From: Cylicocyclus nassatus
Lineage: Eukaryota > Nematoda > Chromadorea > Rhabditida > Strongylidae
Length of the DNA: 64,000 nucleotides
Assembly: GCA_958299035.1 (NCBI GenBank)
Contig: CATQJL010000305.1
Location: forward strand, 60,218,486-60,282,485
Reading direction: 5' to 3'
In this document: piece by piece, positions 1 through 10,779 of the stretch
How the letters are laid out: each line of letters begins with the position of its first letter
How positions within the stretch are numbered: position 1 is the first letter of the stretch
Program-made: the position numbers and the translations under genes
The notes under the pieces: model-generated
Told to the model about the DNA's origin: nothing
Seen by the model: the letters and a program-made list of their open reading frames with translations, nothing else
Database searches by the model: none

Positions 1-35
1 TTTTGCCCGTGGATTTCGAGATCTCAACTCAACAT

Positions 36-2390
36 ACTCTCAGATAATCGCCGGGGGCAGCTCAGACAATCGCCGGGGGCAAGCGATCCGCAAACTCTCG
101 TTTTTCTGCAGGCGCTCAGCAAAATTTTGGGGCGAGGCCAAACCTTCAGCGGGCGGCACTTCCTTTACTGTCTAATGTTCTGCCAGCGGGCAGCAACACA
201 GAATTTTCTGGAGGCGCTCGTCAAATAATCTCTTTCAGCGAGCGCTGGTCAAATTTTCAGCTGGCGCTCGGACGGTTTTCAAGCAGTTTCTCAGATAACC
301 GCCGGGGGCAGGCGGCCATACGAAATTTGAGCAAGCGCGCACCGGAAAAATAGTTCGTTGATTTTTTGCGGCCCGCTTGCAGAAATTTGGAAGAAAATTG
401 GCGAAATTAAAGACGAATGCTTGAAGAACAGTCGCGGTTTCTTTATGGATTAGCTGCGGCGCAGTGGCCGCATTCTCGCGGACTTTCCGCGAGAATATGC
501 AAAAATTTCGAGGGCCGCACGATCCTTTGTGGAGGACCGCGCAACCTTCAGGTACTTTCCGCTGAGAGAAAGTACCTCAAACTTGAGTAATTAAACCAAC
601 GGTGACACCTCTGCCACACAGAGTCTTACCTGCGCTCGACGTACGCCCGAAAATACCTAAAAAGAGTCCGAGCGCTTGCTGAAAGTTTGGCCAGCGCTCG
701 CTGAAAGATATTATTTGACGAGCGCTCGCAGAAAATTCTGTATTGCTGCCCGCTGGCAGAACGCGGAAGTACCGCCCGCTGAAGGTTAGGCCACGCCCCA
801 AAATTCTGCTGACCGCCTGCAAAAAAGCGCGAGTTTGCGGACCGCCTGCCCCCGGCGATTATCTGAGTTCAGGTGTACGCCGAGCAAAGGTGAGACTCTT
901 CATGGCAGAGAAGTCATCGATGGTTTAATTACTCAAGTTTGAGGTACTTTCTCTCAGCGGAAAGTACCTGGGGGCTGCGCGGCCCTTCATAAAGGACCGT
1001 GCGGCCCCCGAAAATTTTGCATATTCTCGCGGAAAGTCCGCGAGAATGCGGCCATGCGCCGCATCTAATCTGCAAGGAAACCGCAGTTGTTCTTCAAGCA
1101 TTCGTCCAGAATTTCGCTAAAATTCTTCCAAATATCTGCAAGCGGACCGCAAGAAATCAGCGAACTATTTTTCCGGTGCCCGCCTGCCCAAAAATGGCAT
1201 GGCCGCCTGCCCCAGCGATTATCTGCTCAGGTAACCGCCGGGGGCAGGCGGCCATGCGAATTTTGAGCAAGCGCGCACCGGAAAAATAGTTCGTTGATTT
1301 TTTGCCGCCCGCTTGCAGAAATTTGAAAAGTTGGCGAAATTAAAGACGAATGCTTGAAGAACAATCGCGGTTTCTTTATGGATTAGCTGCGGCGCAGTGG
1401 CCGCATTCTCGCGGACTTTCCGCGAGAATATGCAAAAATTTCGGTGGCCGCCCGGTCCTTTGTGGAGGACCGCGCAACCCCCAGGTACTTTCCCCTGGGA
1501 GAAAGTACCTCAAACTTGAGTAATTGAACCAACGGTGACACCTCTGCCACACAGAGTCTTACCTTCGCTCGACGTACGCCTGAAAATGCTTAAAAAGAGT
1601 CCGAGCGCTTGCTGAAAGTTTGGCCAGCGCTCGCTGAAAGAAATTATTTGCCGAGCGCTTGCAAAAAATGCTGTATTGCTGCCCGCTGGCAGAATACGCG
1701 ACCGTAAAGGAAGTGCCGCCCGCTGAAGGTTTGGCCACGCCCCAAAATTCTGCTGACCGCCTGCAGAAAAGCGCGAGTTCGCGGACCGCCTGCCCCCGGC
1801 GATTATCTGAGTGAGAGGCGGTCCGCGAACTCGGGCTTTTCTGCAGGCGGTCAGCAGAATTTTGGGGCGTGGCCAAACCTTCAGCGGGCGGCAATCCTTT
1901 ACGGTCGCATATTCTGCCAGCGGGCAGCAATACAGCATTTTCTACAAGCGCTCGGTAAATAATTTTCTTCAGCGAGCGCTGGCCAATCTTTCAGCAAGCG
2001 CTCGGACTCTTTTTACGCAGTTTCGGGCATACGTCGAGCACAGGTAAGACTCTGTGTGGCAGAGGTGTCACCGTTGGTTTAATTACTTAAGTTTGAGGTA
2101 CTTTCTTTCAGCGGAAAGTACCTGGGGGCTGCGCGCTCTTTCACAAAGGACCGTGCGGCCCCCAAAAATTTTGCATATTCTCTCGGAAAGTCCGCGAGAA
2201 TGCGGCCACTGCGCCGCAGCTAATCTATAAGGAAACCGCGATTGTTTTCCAAACATTTGTCCAAAATTTCGCTTAAATTCTTCCAAATATCTGCAAGCGG
2301 ACCGCAAGAAATCAGCGAACTATTTTTCCGGTGCCCGCCCGCCCATAAATCGCATGGCCGCTTGCCCCCGGCGATTATCTGAGTTGGGGA
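36..2390. repeat. GC-rich cluster of nested fold-back repeats
   Basis: Two modules recur in both orientations. Module X runs forward at about 85-290 and 1811-2045, and reversed at 650-862 and 1575-1800. Module Y runs forward at about 300-590 and 1225-1525, and reversed at 930-1210 and 2080-2390. Junctions carry the same end sequence, CTCAGATAATCGCCGGGGGC or its complement, near 38, 61, 291, 845, 1205, 1228, 1790 and 2366. This fits several copies of a roughly 570-bp terminal-inverted-repeat element inserted next to or into each other. The open frames inside run through repeats on both strands and match no family I know, so I do not call genes here. The superfamily is unresolved. Confidence 0.8.
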
Positions 2391-2613
2391 CTATTTAGAA
2401 TACTAGTTGGCATACTGGACTCCGCCGGCCCTGTCAAAAGGCTATGAGAAGTCCCCATTTCTAAAACCTTTTCCTTTCCCACTACATGCCAGTTCCCTAT
2501 CCCCATTCAGCAAGCCTACTTACCTACCCCTTCCCCCCCCCCCTCCCCGCTACCAACTCCCACACACTCGCTTACCCCTTGTGTCAACTCCCAGCCCCTT
2601 GGTCACACCTTGC

Positions 2614-2939
2614 AAAAAATCGATAAAAATGAATTACCCTAAAGTCCGTTCAAGTCCGCCTATCAGATAAGTCCACCTATCAGATAATTCCGCAGCAGAC
2701 CTAGCAGATAAGTCCGCTTTCTTGACAACGAAAGTCTCCCTCGCGCCGCCAAGAGTCCTGCAGAAAGTCCGCTTTCTCATGCTTAGGATAGGCGAAGTTA
2801 TCTGCTGCGGACTTATCTGATAGAGAATTTGGGAGGACTTATCTGCAAGACTTTTAGCGGAGAGGGCGATTTTTCATCGATTTTTCGTGTCAAACATATA
2901 AGTCCGGACTTGTTGTACGGATTTTAGGGTATATCGATT
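2614..2939. repeat. Fold-back (MITE-like) element
   Basis: The left end (TCGATAAAAATGAATTACCC from 2620) is answered in reverse complement by the right end (GGATTTTAGGGTATATCGAT, to about 2938). A second, inner inverted pair is built on TCAGATAAGTCC at 2664-2720 and 2795-2823. A pyrimidine-rich stretch (about 2460-2600) lies to the left. No coding sequence was seen. Confidence 0.6.
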
Positions 2940-5045
2940 GGTACCAAAAAGTAATCTAATACATTCACCCCACCCCGAATTGTATGTGCGCAAAGTTTGG
3001 TCCGGATCGACTCAGAAATGGAATTCTCTATTTGAAACATGCTTACAGACACACCAGACAGACAAACAGACATTCAGCTCTATATACAAGATGTGTGCTT
3101 TGATAAAGGGAAAAATTCTCGATTACGTTTTTTTGACCAGTAAAACAGCTGAAATTTAGCTCGAACTTATCTTCGATCTTAAAATTTAAGTGCGGATCTT
3201 TATCTCCATACTTCATTGATATGGGCTCAAAAATAGAACTTCGTCCGCTCAAGCTTGGAAATATGTCTTACTGGTTTGTCTCACTATACCTGTGAATTAA
3301 GAGGATTTGGTAAGAAAATTTTGCAAATTGTTGCTCTGGAAAGCAAGAAGGTGAATATAAAGTCCTATTTGTTTTGAATCATATTTCTGCAACGAAAGTT
3401 CAAAAAACGCTCAACAGTTCAGTGAAATAACGCGAACTGTTCTGATAAAAAGTGTTGCAAAAATATCGATCAAAGGTCACAAATAACAAAATGAGAATCC
3501 ATAACAAGGTAATGACAGTGGCAAGGAATGCCAAATTTATATAAGAAACTTGTACTGTTTGTGTTTGTCGCTATCTAAAATAGACTCTCTTGTCAGAGCA
3601 GTTAAGAAACAATAAGTAAGCGCAAGAATGTCCAAACAACTTTGTTCGAGTGACTTCAACGCTACACAAGATAGCGCTTACCTGCCTCACCTTCTCCATG
3701 CAGCGCAAAGCCTTTTTGTTCATTTTCCGTTGGCTGTTCATTTTCTGTTGCTAAAAGTGATAAGACTAAAAAGCTAAGATGACTTTACCATTAAATTTTC
3801 ACTTTTACGCTTTTTATAATTTAAAAAAATTTTGTGGAAAGTAAGCGGATCTAACTGAGAATGTGCGTCAGGAGAATGCCTTTCTGCACTATAAGGACTT
3901 TATGCACATTAGTTCAATACCGTAGGCTTTTCCACTTTGAGTGAGTAATAACTTATTGGACACTTAACCAATCTATCACCAAAGAAAGATTAAGAATATT
4001 TGAAGGTTATGCTATGAGTGATGGTGAAGATAATCAGGGGGAATGTACATAAGATTATAGGCCAACAATAGCGCAATATTCAAAGTAGTTGGCTTAATCC
4101 AAAAAAAATGTTACATGTTTTCCCAATGAGATAAAAAGTAATGACAATTCACCTGCGCTACCTGTCTGAGATTCCTGTGAAATAATCGCAAAGATTTGCT
4201 CAAAGCGGTGATGAGGATTATAGCCGCTGGACACATCGTGATTATAGAGATTAGTTCCAAAGCATACAAAAACTTGAAAATTGACCATGTTGCCAAAGTG
4301 TCTTCGCTTGGAAAAATAGCGGGAATAAAAAGCTGTACTCCATTCGACAATACGGCTAACATCCGATCACGAGATGTGCGACACCGTAGAAGATTCGCCT
4401 ACGATTACGATGTTGTTTATCGGGAGCACAGTATAATTACATAGTCTAGAAACTGAATGGGAGTAAACGATGCGTATACAGAAAGTATGACAAATTACAT
4501 AATTCCTACCCAAAGATTGCCAGATTTGAGTCGCCTTTATTCAAATCACAGCATAGGCGGGGCACAGGCAAAATCCACAGTCCCGCACTTCAAGCAGCTT
4601 TGAAAGTGATTTTGCCCTGGTCTTCTATAATGTCCTCCTACATGTAAAAAAATACATGCTGAACTTAAAACACTGTCTTCTTGCACTAAATAATGGAGGC
4701 TGTGTGAAGGGTTGTGCTGAATCGTGCAGATTGTTATCTACTTAGACAATTGCATCGGAAAGTCCGCGGCCATAAATCGTGTTACATGGCGCGTCCGCCC
4801 CTTGAAACTTCAGCCTAGGAAGAGTATACTTTTTCTAGGCCTTACAAGCAGGCTAATCGGGCGACTATAGGCGCTTAACGGGCATTTACAGAATGTGCCG
4901 GCGGTCACTTATCGGGTTCGATATCGGTTTACCGGGCAACTCGCGCCATGGATGATTGGTGGTTGGGCAAGCACCCGCGAATTTCCCGATGCAATTGCCT
5001 GAGTAATGACCCTGCCGAAAAGAAGCTCACACTAGTGTATGCGAG
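2940..5045. other. Gene-free stretch, no recognised feature
   Basis: AT-rich to about 4740, then more GC-rich to 5045. Open frames are short (up to about 85 codons), occur on both strands and lack splice-site or family support. I see no RNA gene or clear repeat boundary. Confidence 0.5.
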
Positions 5046-5263
5046 TTAAAGGCAGTGTCTCACCAAAATTCGGCTGTCGCGATGTTTGCATATTGCATGC
5101 CTTTTCGTCCCTGTCTAACTCAATGCGTGTCCAAAATCGCATAAAATGCACGAAAACTCGGTATTTTGAAAGCTTCGAGAAGCATGCGGGACTTGCCTAG
5201 CCTTCGCCGCAATGGCAGCAACACCATGGAGGCGGACAAGTGGAGGGACATGTTGAAACTCAT

Positions 5264-5345
5264 AAGGCCTAAGGCATACCTCCAGCGATACCGTCGTTAC
5301 GATTTTCGATCGCTGCGACTATTGAGCATACCCGAAGCGATTTCA
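5264..5345. repeat. Partial copy of the GGCCTAAGGC MITE end
   Basis: AAGGCCTAAGGCATACCTCC resembles the terminus of the element at 7837-8079, but no partner end is visible within a few hundred bases. It is probably a fragment. Confidence 0.35.
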
Positions 5346-5449
5346 TAGACGCTCACACACCACGTTGCATTATACGCATTGGAAAATTTGCGCTAAATTA
5401 TCTGAAGTGCATTTATTCAAGGAAATTCCAACAGAATGAACGCTATATG

Positions 5450-6571
5450 CAGGGTAAAGCGGGGGGTGCGGCACTCGACCGTCGGATACGACCCCCCCCC
5501 TGATTGCTGTCTTAATAAGACCCCCCTCCTAAACTATACACTTAAGATAGTATTACCTGAAGGCTCTGTCAAACATAATGGACAACATATCCATAATTAG
5601 CATGTCAAATACCCCCTGTAGACAAAGTGTGAGCGAATTCTGAAGATTCAAGATACTAGGCTACCTAAGTGAAATGGTCAAATTCCAACATGGTTAACTT
5701 TGTTTTAAAGGTGAATTAGCTATCCGTTTTTGCACTCAAGACAAAGCACTACTCCTTCTTTGTCCACCTCAGGAATCCCGCTTCAGAAGACCTCCAAACC
5801 GTGGAATTAGAAGCCAACCAAAATCTCATTTTTCCCATTTTTCGCTTTTGATGGCTGTGCTTTCACCAAATATTACTCAGAGCTAAGAAGACGAATCAGG
5901 CTCAAAACATCCCTATGGAATCTACGAGGTTTAGGCTATCGATTCATATAAATATTGTCCGCTAAAAATGTTTTTTTGATATAGTTAATGGCCTGCGGCA
6001 CCCCTGCGGCACCCCTGCGGCAGCCGCAGGTTTTGAGGGGGGGTGCCGCAGGCCATTAACTATATCAAAAAAACATTTTTAGCGGACAATATTTATATGA
6101 ATCGATAGCCTAAACCTCGTAGATTCCATAGGGATGTTTTGAGCCTGATTCGTCTTCTTAGCTCTGAGTAATATTTGGTGAAAGCACAGCCATCAAAAGC
6201 GAAAAATGGGAAAAATGAGATTTTGGTTGGCTTCTAATTCCACGGTTTGGAGGTCTTCTGAAGCGGGATTCCTGAGGTGGACAAAGAAGGAGTAGTGCTT
6301 TGTCTTGAGTGCAAAAACGGATAGCTAATTCACCTTTAAAACAAAGTTAACCATGTTGGAATTTGACCATTTCACTTAGGTAGCCTAGTATCTTGAATCT
6401 TCAGAATTCGCTCACACTTTGTCTACAGGGGTTAATTGACGTGCTAATTATGGATATGATACGAATATCATGTTATCGCTATAATCAGATCACCTAACTA
6501 CGACCCCCTCCCCTTTTGACTCCTCAATACGACCCCCCTCTGCGGCGTGCCGCACCCCCCGCTTTACCCTG
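5450..6571. mobile_element. hAT-type fold-back MITE with 8-bp target duplication
   Basis: The ends are CAGGGTAAAGCGGGGGGTGC and its reverse complement. Flanks are perfect direct repeats GCTATATG (5442-5449 and 6572-6579). The inner arms (about 5630-6004 and 6043-6430) are almost perfectly inverted around a short GC-rich loop, giving a hairpin of roughly 400 bp per arm. The outer 150 bp of each arm have diverged. An 8-bp duplication and CAGGG ends are typical of hAT transposons. No transposase is encoded, so movement would need a transposase supplied elsewhere. The near identity of the inner arms suggests recent formation or arm-to-arm gene conversion. Confidence 0.85.
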
Positions 6572-6671
6572 GCTATATGCTTTCAGAGAACATTACATCA
6601 AACGAGGAAGGATATGGATCCACATCATCCATCACTCATCCGCATCCAAGTATTTATCAACGTTTTTCTTA

Positions 6672-6871
6672 GGCCTCGGGCAGACTTCACGCGATTTGAT
6701 CGTCGCGACTGAATCGCGACGAGACAACTGTTACAACATCATTCCATGCCGATCAACTTGCATTCGGTTGTGATACTTTTCCAGGCCGAAATTTTTGAAT
6801 GTGAAGTAAAAATGAATGGAAATCTTGGCTTAGATCGCGACGATTAAGTCGCGTGAAGTCTGACCGGGGCC
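6672..6871. mobile_element. Harbinger/Tourist-type MITE, copy 1
   Basis: A 200-bp element with inverted ends GGCCTCGGGCAGACTTCACG / CGTGAAGTCTGACCGGGGCC, bordered by TTA on both sides (6669-6671, 6872-6874). A 3-bp TTA/TAA duplication with GG-starting ends is the PIF/Harbinger pattern. It is the same family as 26242-26443 and 31344-31545 and is non-coding. Confidence 0.85.
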
Positions 6872-7836
6872 TTACGCGCAAGTTAGCATCTGCAATGAAA
6901 TCGGCTACTAGTTCTTGAACTTTTGAGTTCACTCATTCAACTACTGGTAGGATATGCGTTACTTCGTTACATTAAGGCCATGCTTTCGGCTCTGCAAAAA
7001 ACTCTGGGTAGGCATATTTCAACAACGAATGCTGCGCGAGCTGTCTGCCATTCTGCGAACGACTACACATATGTCTAAGCAACCGAGACTGCACAACTAG
7101 TGTGCTCCATAATTTGTGACAAGACGTTCGAGATTCGGTCACCATTTACTTGTTATTGATAAACAAGAAAAGTAGAATTTAGTGCATTGCGAGAACAGAA
7201 AACGGTAACACAGAGGGTGAAGTGACATATGGAAAGCACTCCATGCTATATACGACGCATGCGTTGTTTTCAATGATTAATAGTATGGAATGTTTGATGA
7301 CCATCCTTTTTTTAAGCAGAGAGGAAGCACTTGTATGAGATGGTGTAGTTCTATGTGGGATTCGCATTTGCAAAAAAAATACAAAACTTCTCACAAAGAA
7401 GAAGCCATCCGAGCGATTCGCTCATCGCTGGTGCAGACCTAGCGACGCGACATCGCTGTCTTTCAGCGAAGTCGCAACGGTATCCCTAGAGTATGCCCGT
7501 CCAAAAATGGCCCGCGATTTCGCAGCGTCCATTCAACACAGACGCGGCGGGACTGCGCAGTTGGAAGCGCGTGCGCTGCGGATTCGGAACATATGTCCAA
7601 GTTGGAAATCACGACGCGACTGGGACCGCGGGAGATATGCGCTTGGCCTAAGGCGTAAGGTGTAGTTCCCGCAATTCCCTTAAATCGCTATCACGCGACT
7701 TGGCGAACTGCCAGACGTCTACAGATTAACCGTGCGCGGGTCTAATGCATAAACGCGTAACCTTTGGTAATTTGACGCAAACGCAAGAAGTTTGTCCCAA
7801 GCAAGCGCTTTTACGACCAATTACGAGGAGTCGTTA

Positions 7837-8079
7837 GGCCTAAGGCATACCTCGCGCGATTCTGGTCGCTGGGCGATTTGGCATAACAGAGACTCTTTGT
7901 AATTCGTCGTTAATGCGCTTCCTTTGGTTAGGACTTGACCCATTTGCAACAACTTACACAAGCTACCGTAGCCTATGCGTTCAAGAAGCGCGCACGATAA
8001 ACCTGTAGAAATCTGGCGAATCGCCAAGTCGTTTGAAAGCGGCCGATTTGGCCGAATCGCTTCAGGTATGCCTTAGGTC
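7837..8079. mobile_element. Second Harbinger-type MITE family
   Basis: A 243-bp element with inverted ends GGCCTAAGGCATACCT / AGGTATGCCTTAGGTC and TTA on both sides (7834-7836, 8080-8082). The ends differ from the GGCCCCGGGCAG family, so it is a separate group with the same target preference. No coding sequence. Confidence 0.65.
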
Positions 8080-8343
8080 TTACAATGCCGAATCGCGCTT
8101 TGCGGCCACTTTGACAGCAAGGCGTCTTGGCGTCGGCCGCCTGTTCAGGGGCACCTTTGACAGATATGTGAGGACCTGCACTGCCCTAATTTTGGTGGAA
8201 CACTGCCTTTAACGGAACTTTTGGGACGCATCCCCATGTTTTCTAGGAATGAAGACGAAGTTGAGTACTGCAGCCGTTAGTAGGCATACAACCGTAAAAA
8301 CTGGACGAGACGATTTAGGGCTACTAACAAGGAATAGAAGGTC

Positions 8344-8740
8344 GGTCAAAGTGGCCTTTTAGGATGATATGTATAACTTTTTATAGAGCTTAAAACGCTG
8401 ATTCCAAATCTACCTTTGCTATCTGCAAAGGGCTTCTGGGCGAGAAATTCTGAAGGTTTTTGTGAGTAAAAATTTCAATGCAAGATTAGTATAAAATCAG
8501 TTATAATATTTTCACATCGTTAAAATGAGGCAGCGGTGAGCTAGTATATTAAATCCAAAATACTTGTTGCACCGGGTGACCACAATACCAGGCCTTAGAA
8601 AAAAGGATGCAACTGATTTTACACTAATCTCGTAGCTCCTCACCCAGAAACCCGCAGCAGATAGCGAGGGCAGATTTGGAATCAGCGTTCTAAGCTCTAC
8701 AAGAAAGCACACATTTCATTTCAAAAGGCCACTTCGACCA
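8344..8740. repeat. Fold-back repeat, family A copy 1
   Basis: The left arm starts GGTCAAAGTGGCCTTTT and the right arm ends AAAAGGCCACTTCGACC. Inner arms pair imperfectly around 8540; for example GATTCCAAATCTACCTTTGC pairs with the stretch near 8665. A diverged relative is at 15936-16369. Target duplication and superfamily were not determined. Confidence 0.65.
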
Positions 8741-8979
8741 AACTTTCTTCCTTTGTAAGAATATTAGCAAGATAGTTTTGTTCACCTCAAATTTATTTGT
8801 ACGCCGCACTTTATGAGGGCCAATTACTTCCGGGTGAGACCACTTCTCCCATCGCTCTTGCGGAATTTTCCGAGACCCCTTTTAAGCGATGGAAGCTTTG
8901 AGAATTCTCGACGCTTAGAGGTTACCCGGATAAGCAGAAAGCGTGCGATTTTTTGGATCTCTGTATATTGCCGCTTATA

Positions 8980-9652
8980 CAGGGTGTCCCAAAAGTATGC
9001 ATGCACGTTTAATTGTTAATATCTTTCTTACCAAGAAGTATTTTGCCTTGCTTCAGGCACCATTTTGTAGAGCTGGCTTCAACTTAGATTTTCAGTGTAG
9101 AAGGAATCACCTATCTCTCTTCATTACTGTAGGATTATGGTAGAAACTTCAAAGAGGTTTTGAGCCTTAAAAGGCCATATTTTTCCTCAGAAAAAAAGCA
9201 AAACGGCCTGAAAACTTTTAGACTAGGCTAATTAGAATTGCTGATTCTAACTATAAATTTCCCAATTTATTATGATGCTTCATTGGAGAGTTATGCCAGG
9301 TAAGAAGTAGCGGCTTTTTTTTCAATGTTCCTAAAAAGTGCGGTTACACCGTTTAGAAAGCTTCGCAATCTTGTGAATAGTTAAGTATTGAACTCAGCGT
9401 CCATACCCTATTACACAAGTTTTCACATTTTTTGAAGAATTTTGAAATGGAAGCTTTTTCCACATTGACACCATATGTCACAAGTTCCTACCGTAATCCT
9501 ACAGTAATGAAGAGCGGTCGGTGGTTATCTCCATACTGTAACGCTAAGTTGAAGCCATCTCTACAAAATGGTACCTGAAGCAAGGTGAAAGACTTCTTGG
9601 GAAGAGAGATATTAACGATCAAACAGTGCATACATACTTTTGGGACACCCTG
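8980..9652. mobile_element. mariner-type fold-back element, CAGGGTGTCCC family, copy 1
   Basis: Ends CAGGGTGTCCCAAAAGTATG and reverse complement, with TA on both sides (8978-8979, 9653-9654). The arms pair over about 180 bp, including the shared block around GTAGAGCTGGCTTCAACTTA. TA borders and these ends fit the Tc1/mariner group. No transposase reading frame was seen. Copies 2 and 3 are at 36553-37218 and 50502-51157. Confidence 0.8.
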
Positions 9653-9666
9653 TATTTATTGTTTTA

Positions 9667-10520
9667 GGTTGTCCCGAAAGTTCTGTCCGTTCAAACCACT
9701 ATAAAACCACGCACAATTAAGAGTTTCAACATGCATTCGACGCAGCTTTTCCTTCTCTTTCTTAAGAATACATTTTCGATCCACAAACTTCTATGCTTTT
9801 TTTTGATAATTGCCAAAATTCTCCAACCAACATTTTATCTGCTCAAAGTTAAGCTAATTTTTTAAAAATTTCTTCCGAAATTTCGGAAAGGGTTAAGTAT
9901 GGATCAAATAGAGCAATTCTCGGGCTAAAGGCAATATTTTTTTGATTCTCCTAATCTGCTGATTTCAGCTTCAGAAAATTATTTCCTCGGAGGCCTCGAT
10001 TTTTGACAAAGTCATGAAACACGCAAATGCAGCAAATACACGGCTTTTGAGGTTTTTGCGAATTGAAAAGCAATTCTTATTGAACATTATTTATGCAACA
10101 TAACCAAGTTTGATTTGCTTTGAAAAAGCAGCTTTTGGAATTCTCGGTACTTTTACGTGGTAAACGTAATCAAAAAGCCGCGATTTTTAATAAATGAATA
10201 ATCATAACGGACTTGGTAAACGTGGGCCATGTAATCGAAAATGTAGTCAAAGGCTTGCTCTACATGACAGTTACCAGCGCTCCTTCAAAACATCAAATTT
10301 TATAAATTTTTAAAATTCGGGAAAGATTTGGCGTTACTGCTTAGCTGCTCGAAAAGCCATGGCGATAACATTGCAAGGATAGGGTAGATCAGAGAACAAA
10401 TACAGCTGTAAGAAGAGGATAAAAATCTAAATCAAATGGTATCTAAGTCGTCCATGGATTGGTGCTCTGCGAGTTTTAGTGAGAGATGAAAAAAACGGAC
10501 AAGACTTTCGGGACACAACC
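9667..10520. mobile_element. mariner-type element, GGTTGTCCC family, copy 1
   Basis: Ends GGTTGTCCCGAAAGTTCTGT and (reverse complement side) ACAAGACTTTCGGGACACAACC, bordered by TA (9665-9666, 10521-10522). It lies only 14 bp from the preceding mariner-type element. Non-coding, 854 bp. Such ends resemble those of mariner elements (TTAGGTTG start). A 484-bp relative is at 22941-23424. Confidence 0.75.
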
Positions 10521-10705
10521 TAATATATTGCTGGTTATATATCACGAGCTGCCGCTACAAATTTTCCAAGTACCGTGCTCATGCACGTTTTTGACATCGT
10601 TCGGGAAGGCGCTCTATTTGCACGAAATCTGTGCAGTAAGTAGAAAATAAGTTGAGTCGCAAACATTCTCTACGCTTCAAAATAACATTTTCTCTTTGCA
10701 AAAAA

Positions 10706-10775
10706 GGTGTCGCAGGACGGGTATTGAACCCAAGACTGACATGATAATCTGAAGCGTTCTTTCCAGAACTATAAT
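10706..10775 (-). repeat. tRNA-derived sequence, degenerate
   Basis: On the minus strand a B-box-like GGTTCAATACC (10720-10730) lies about 42 bases after a D-arm-like segment with a 4-bp stem (GTTC/GAAC). The acceptor 5' strand does not pair with the 3' strand, so this is a tRNA-derived repeat or pseudogene, not a working tRNA. Confidence 0.4.
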
Positions 10776-10779
10776 GAAT

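Larger units (their letters stand above)
5050..8208. mobile_element. TTAA-flanked DNA transposon, non-autonomous, with nested insertions
   Basis: The left end (AGGCAGTGTCTCACCAAAAT at 5050) is matched in reverse complement by the right end (ATTTTGGTGGAACACTGCCT, to 8208). Both outer borders are TTAA (5046-5049 and 8209-8212). A TTAA duplication is the signature of piggyBac-type insertion; no transposase is visible, so the class is inferred from the borders only. The interior holds a hAT-type fold-back (5450-6571) and two Harbinger-type MITEs (6672-6871, 7837-8079). A 320-bp relative with the same AGGCAG start lies at 23613-23932. The long span could also be two unrelated ends, but matched ends plus TTAA on both sides argue for one element. 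Confidence 0.55.

Noticed and set aside
1510..1938. 142-codon minus-strand frame in the 5' repeat cluster
   Set aside because: It runs through the palindromic repeat and similar frames appear in mirrored copies on the other strand.
10706..10775. Possible functional tRNA on the minus strand
   Set aside because: D and T arms are partly present but the acceptor strands do not pair and the anticodon arm is not formed.
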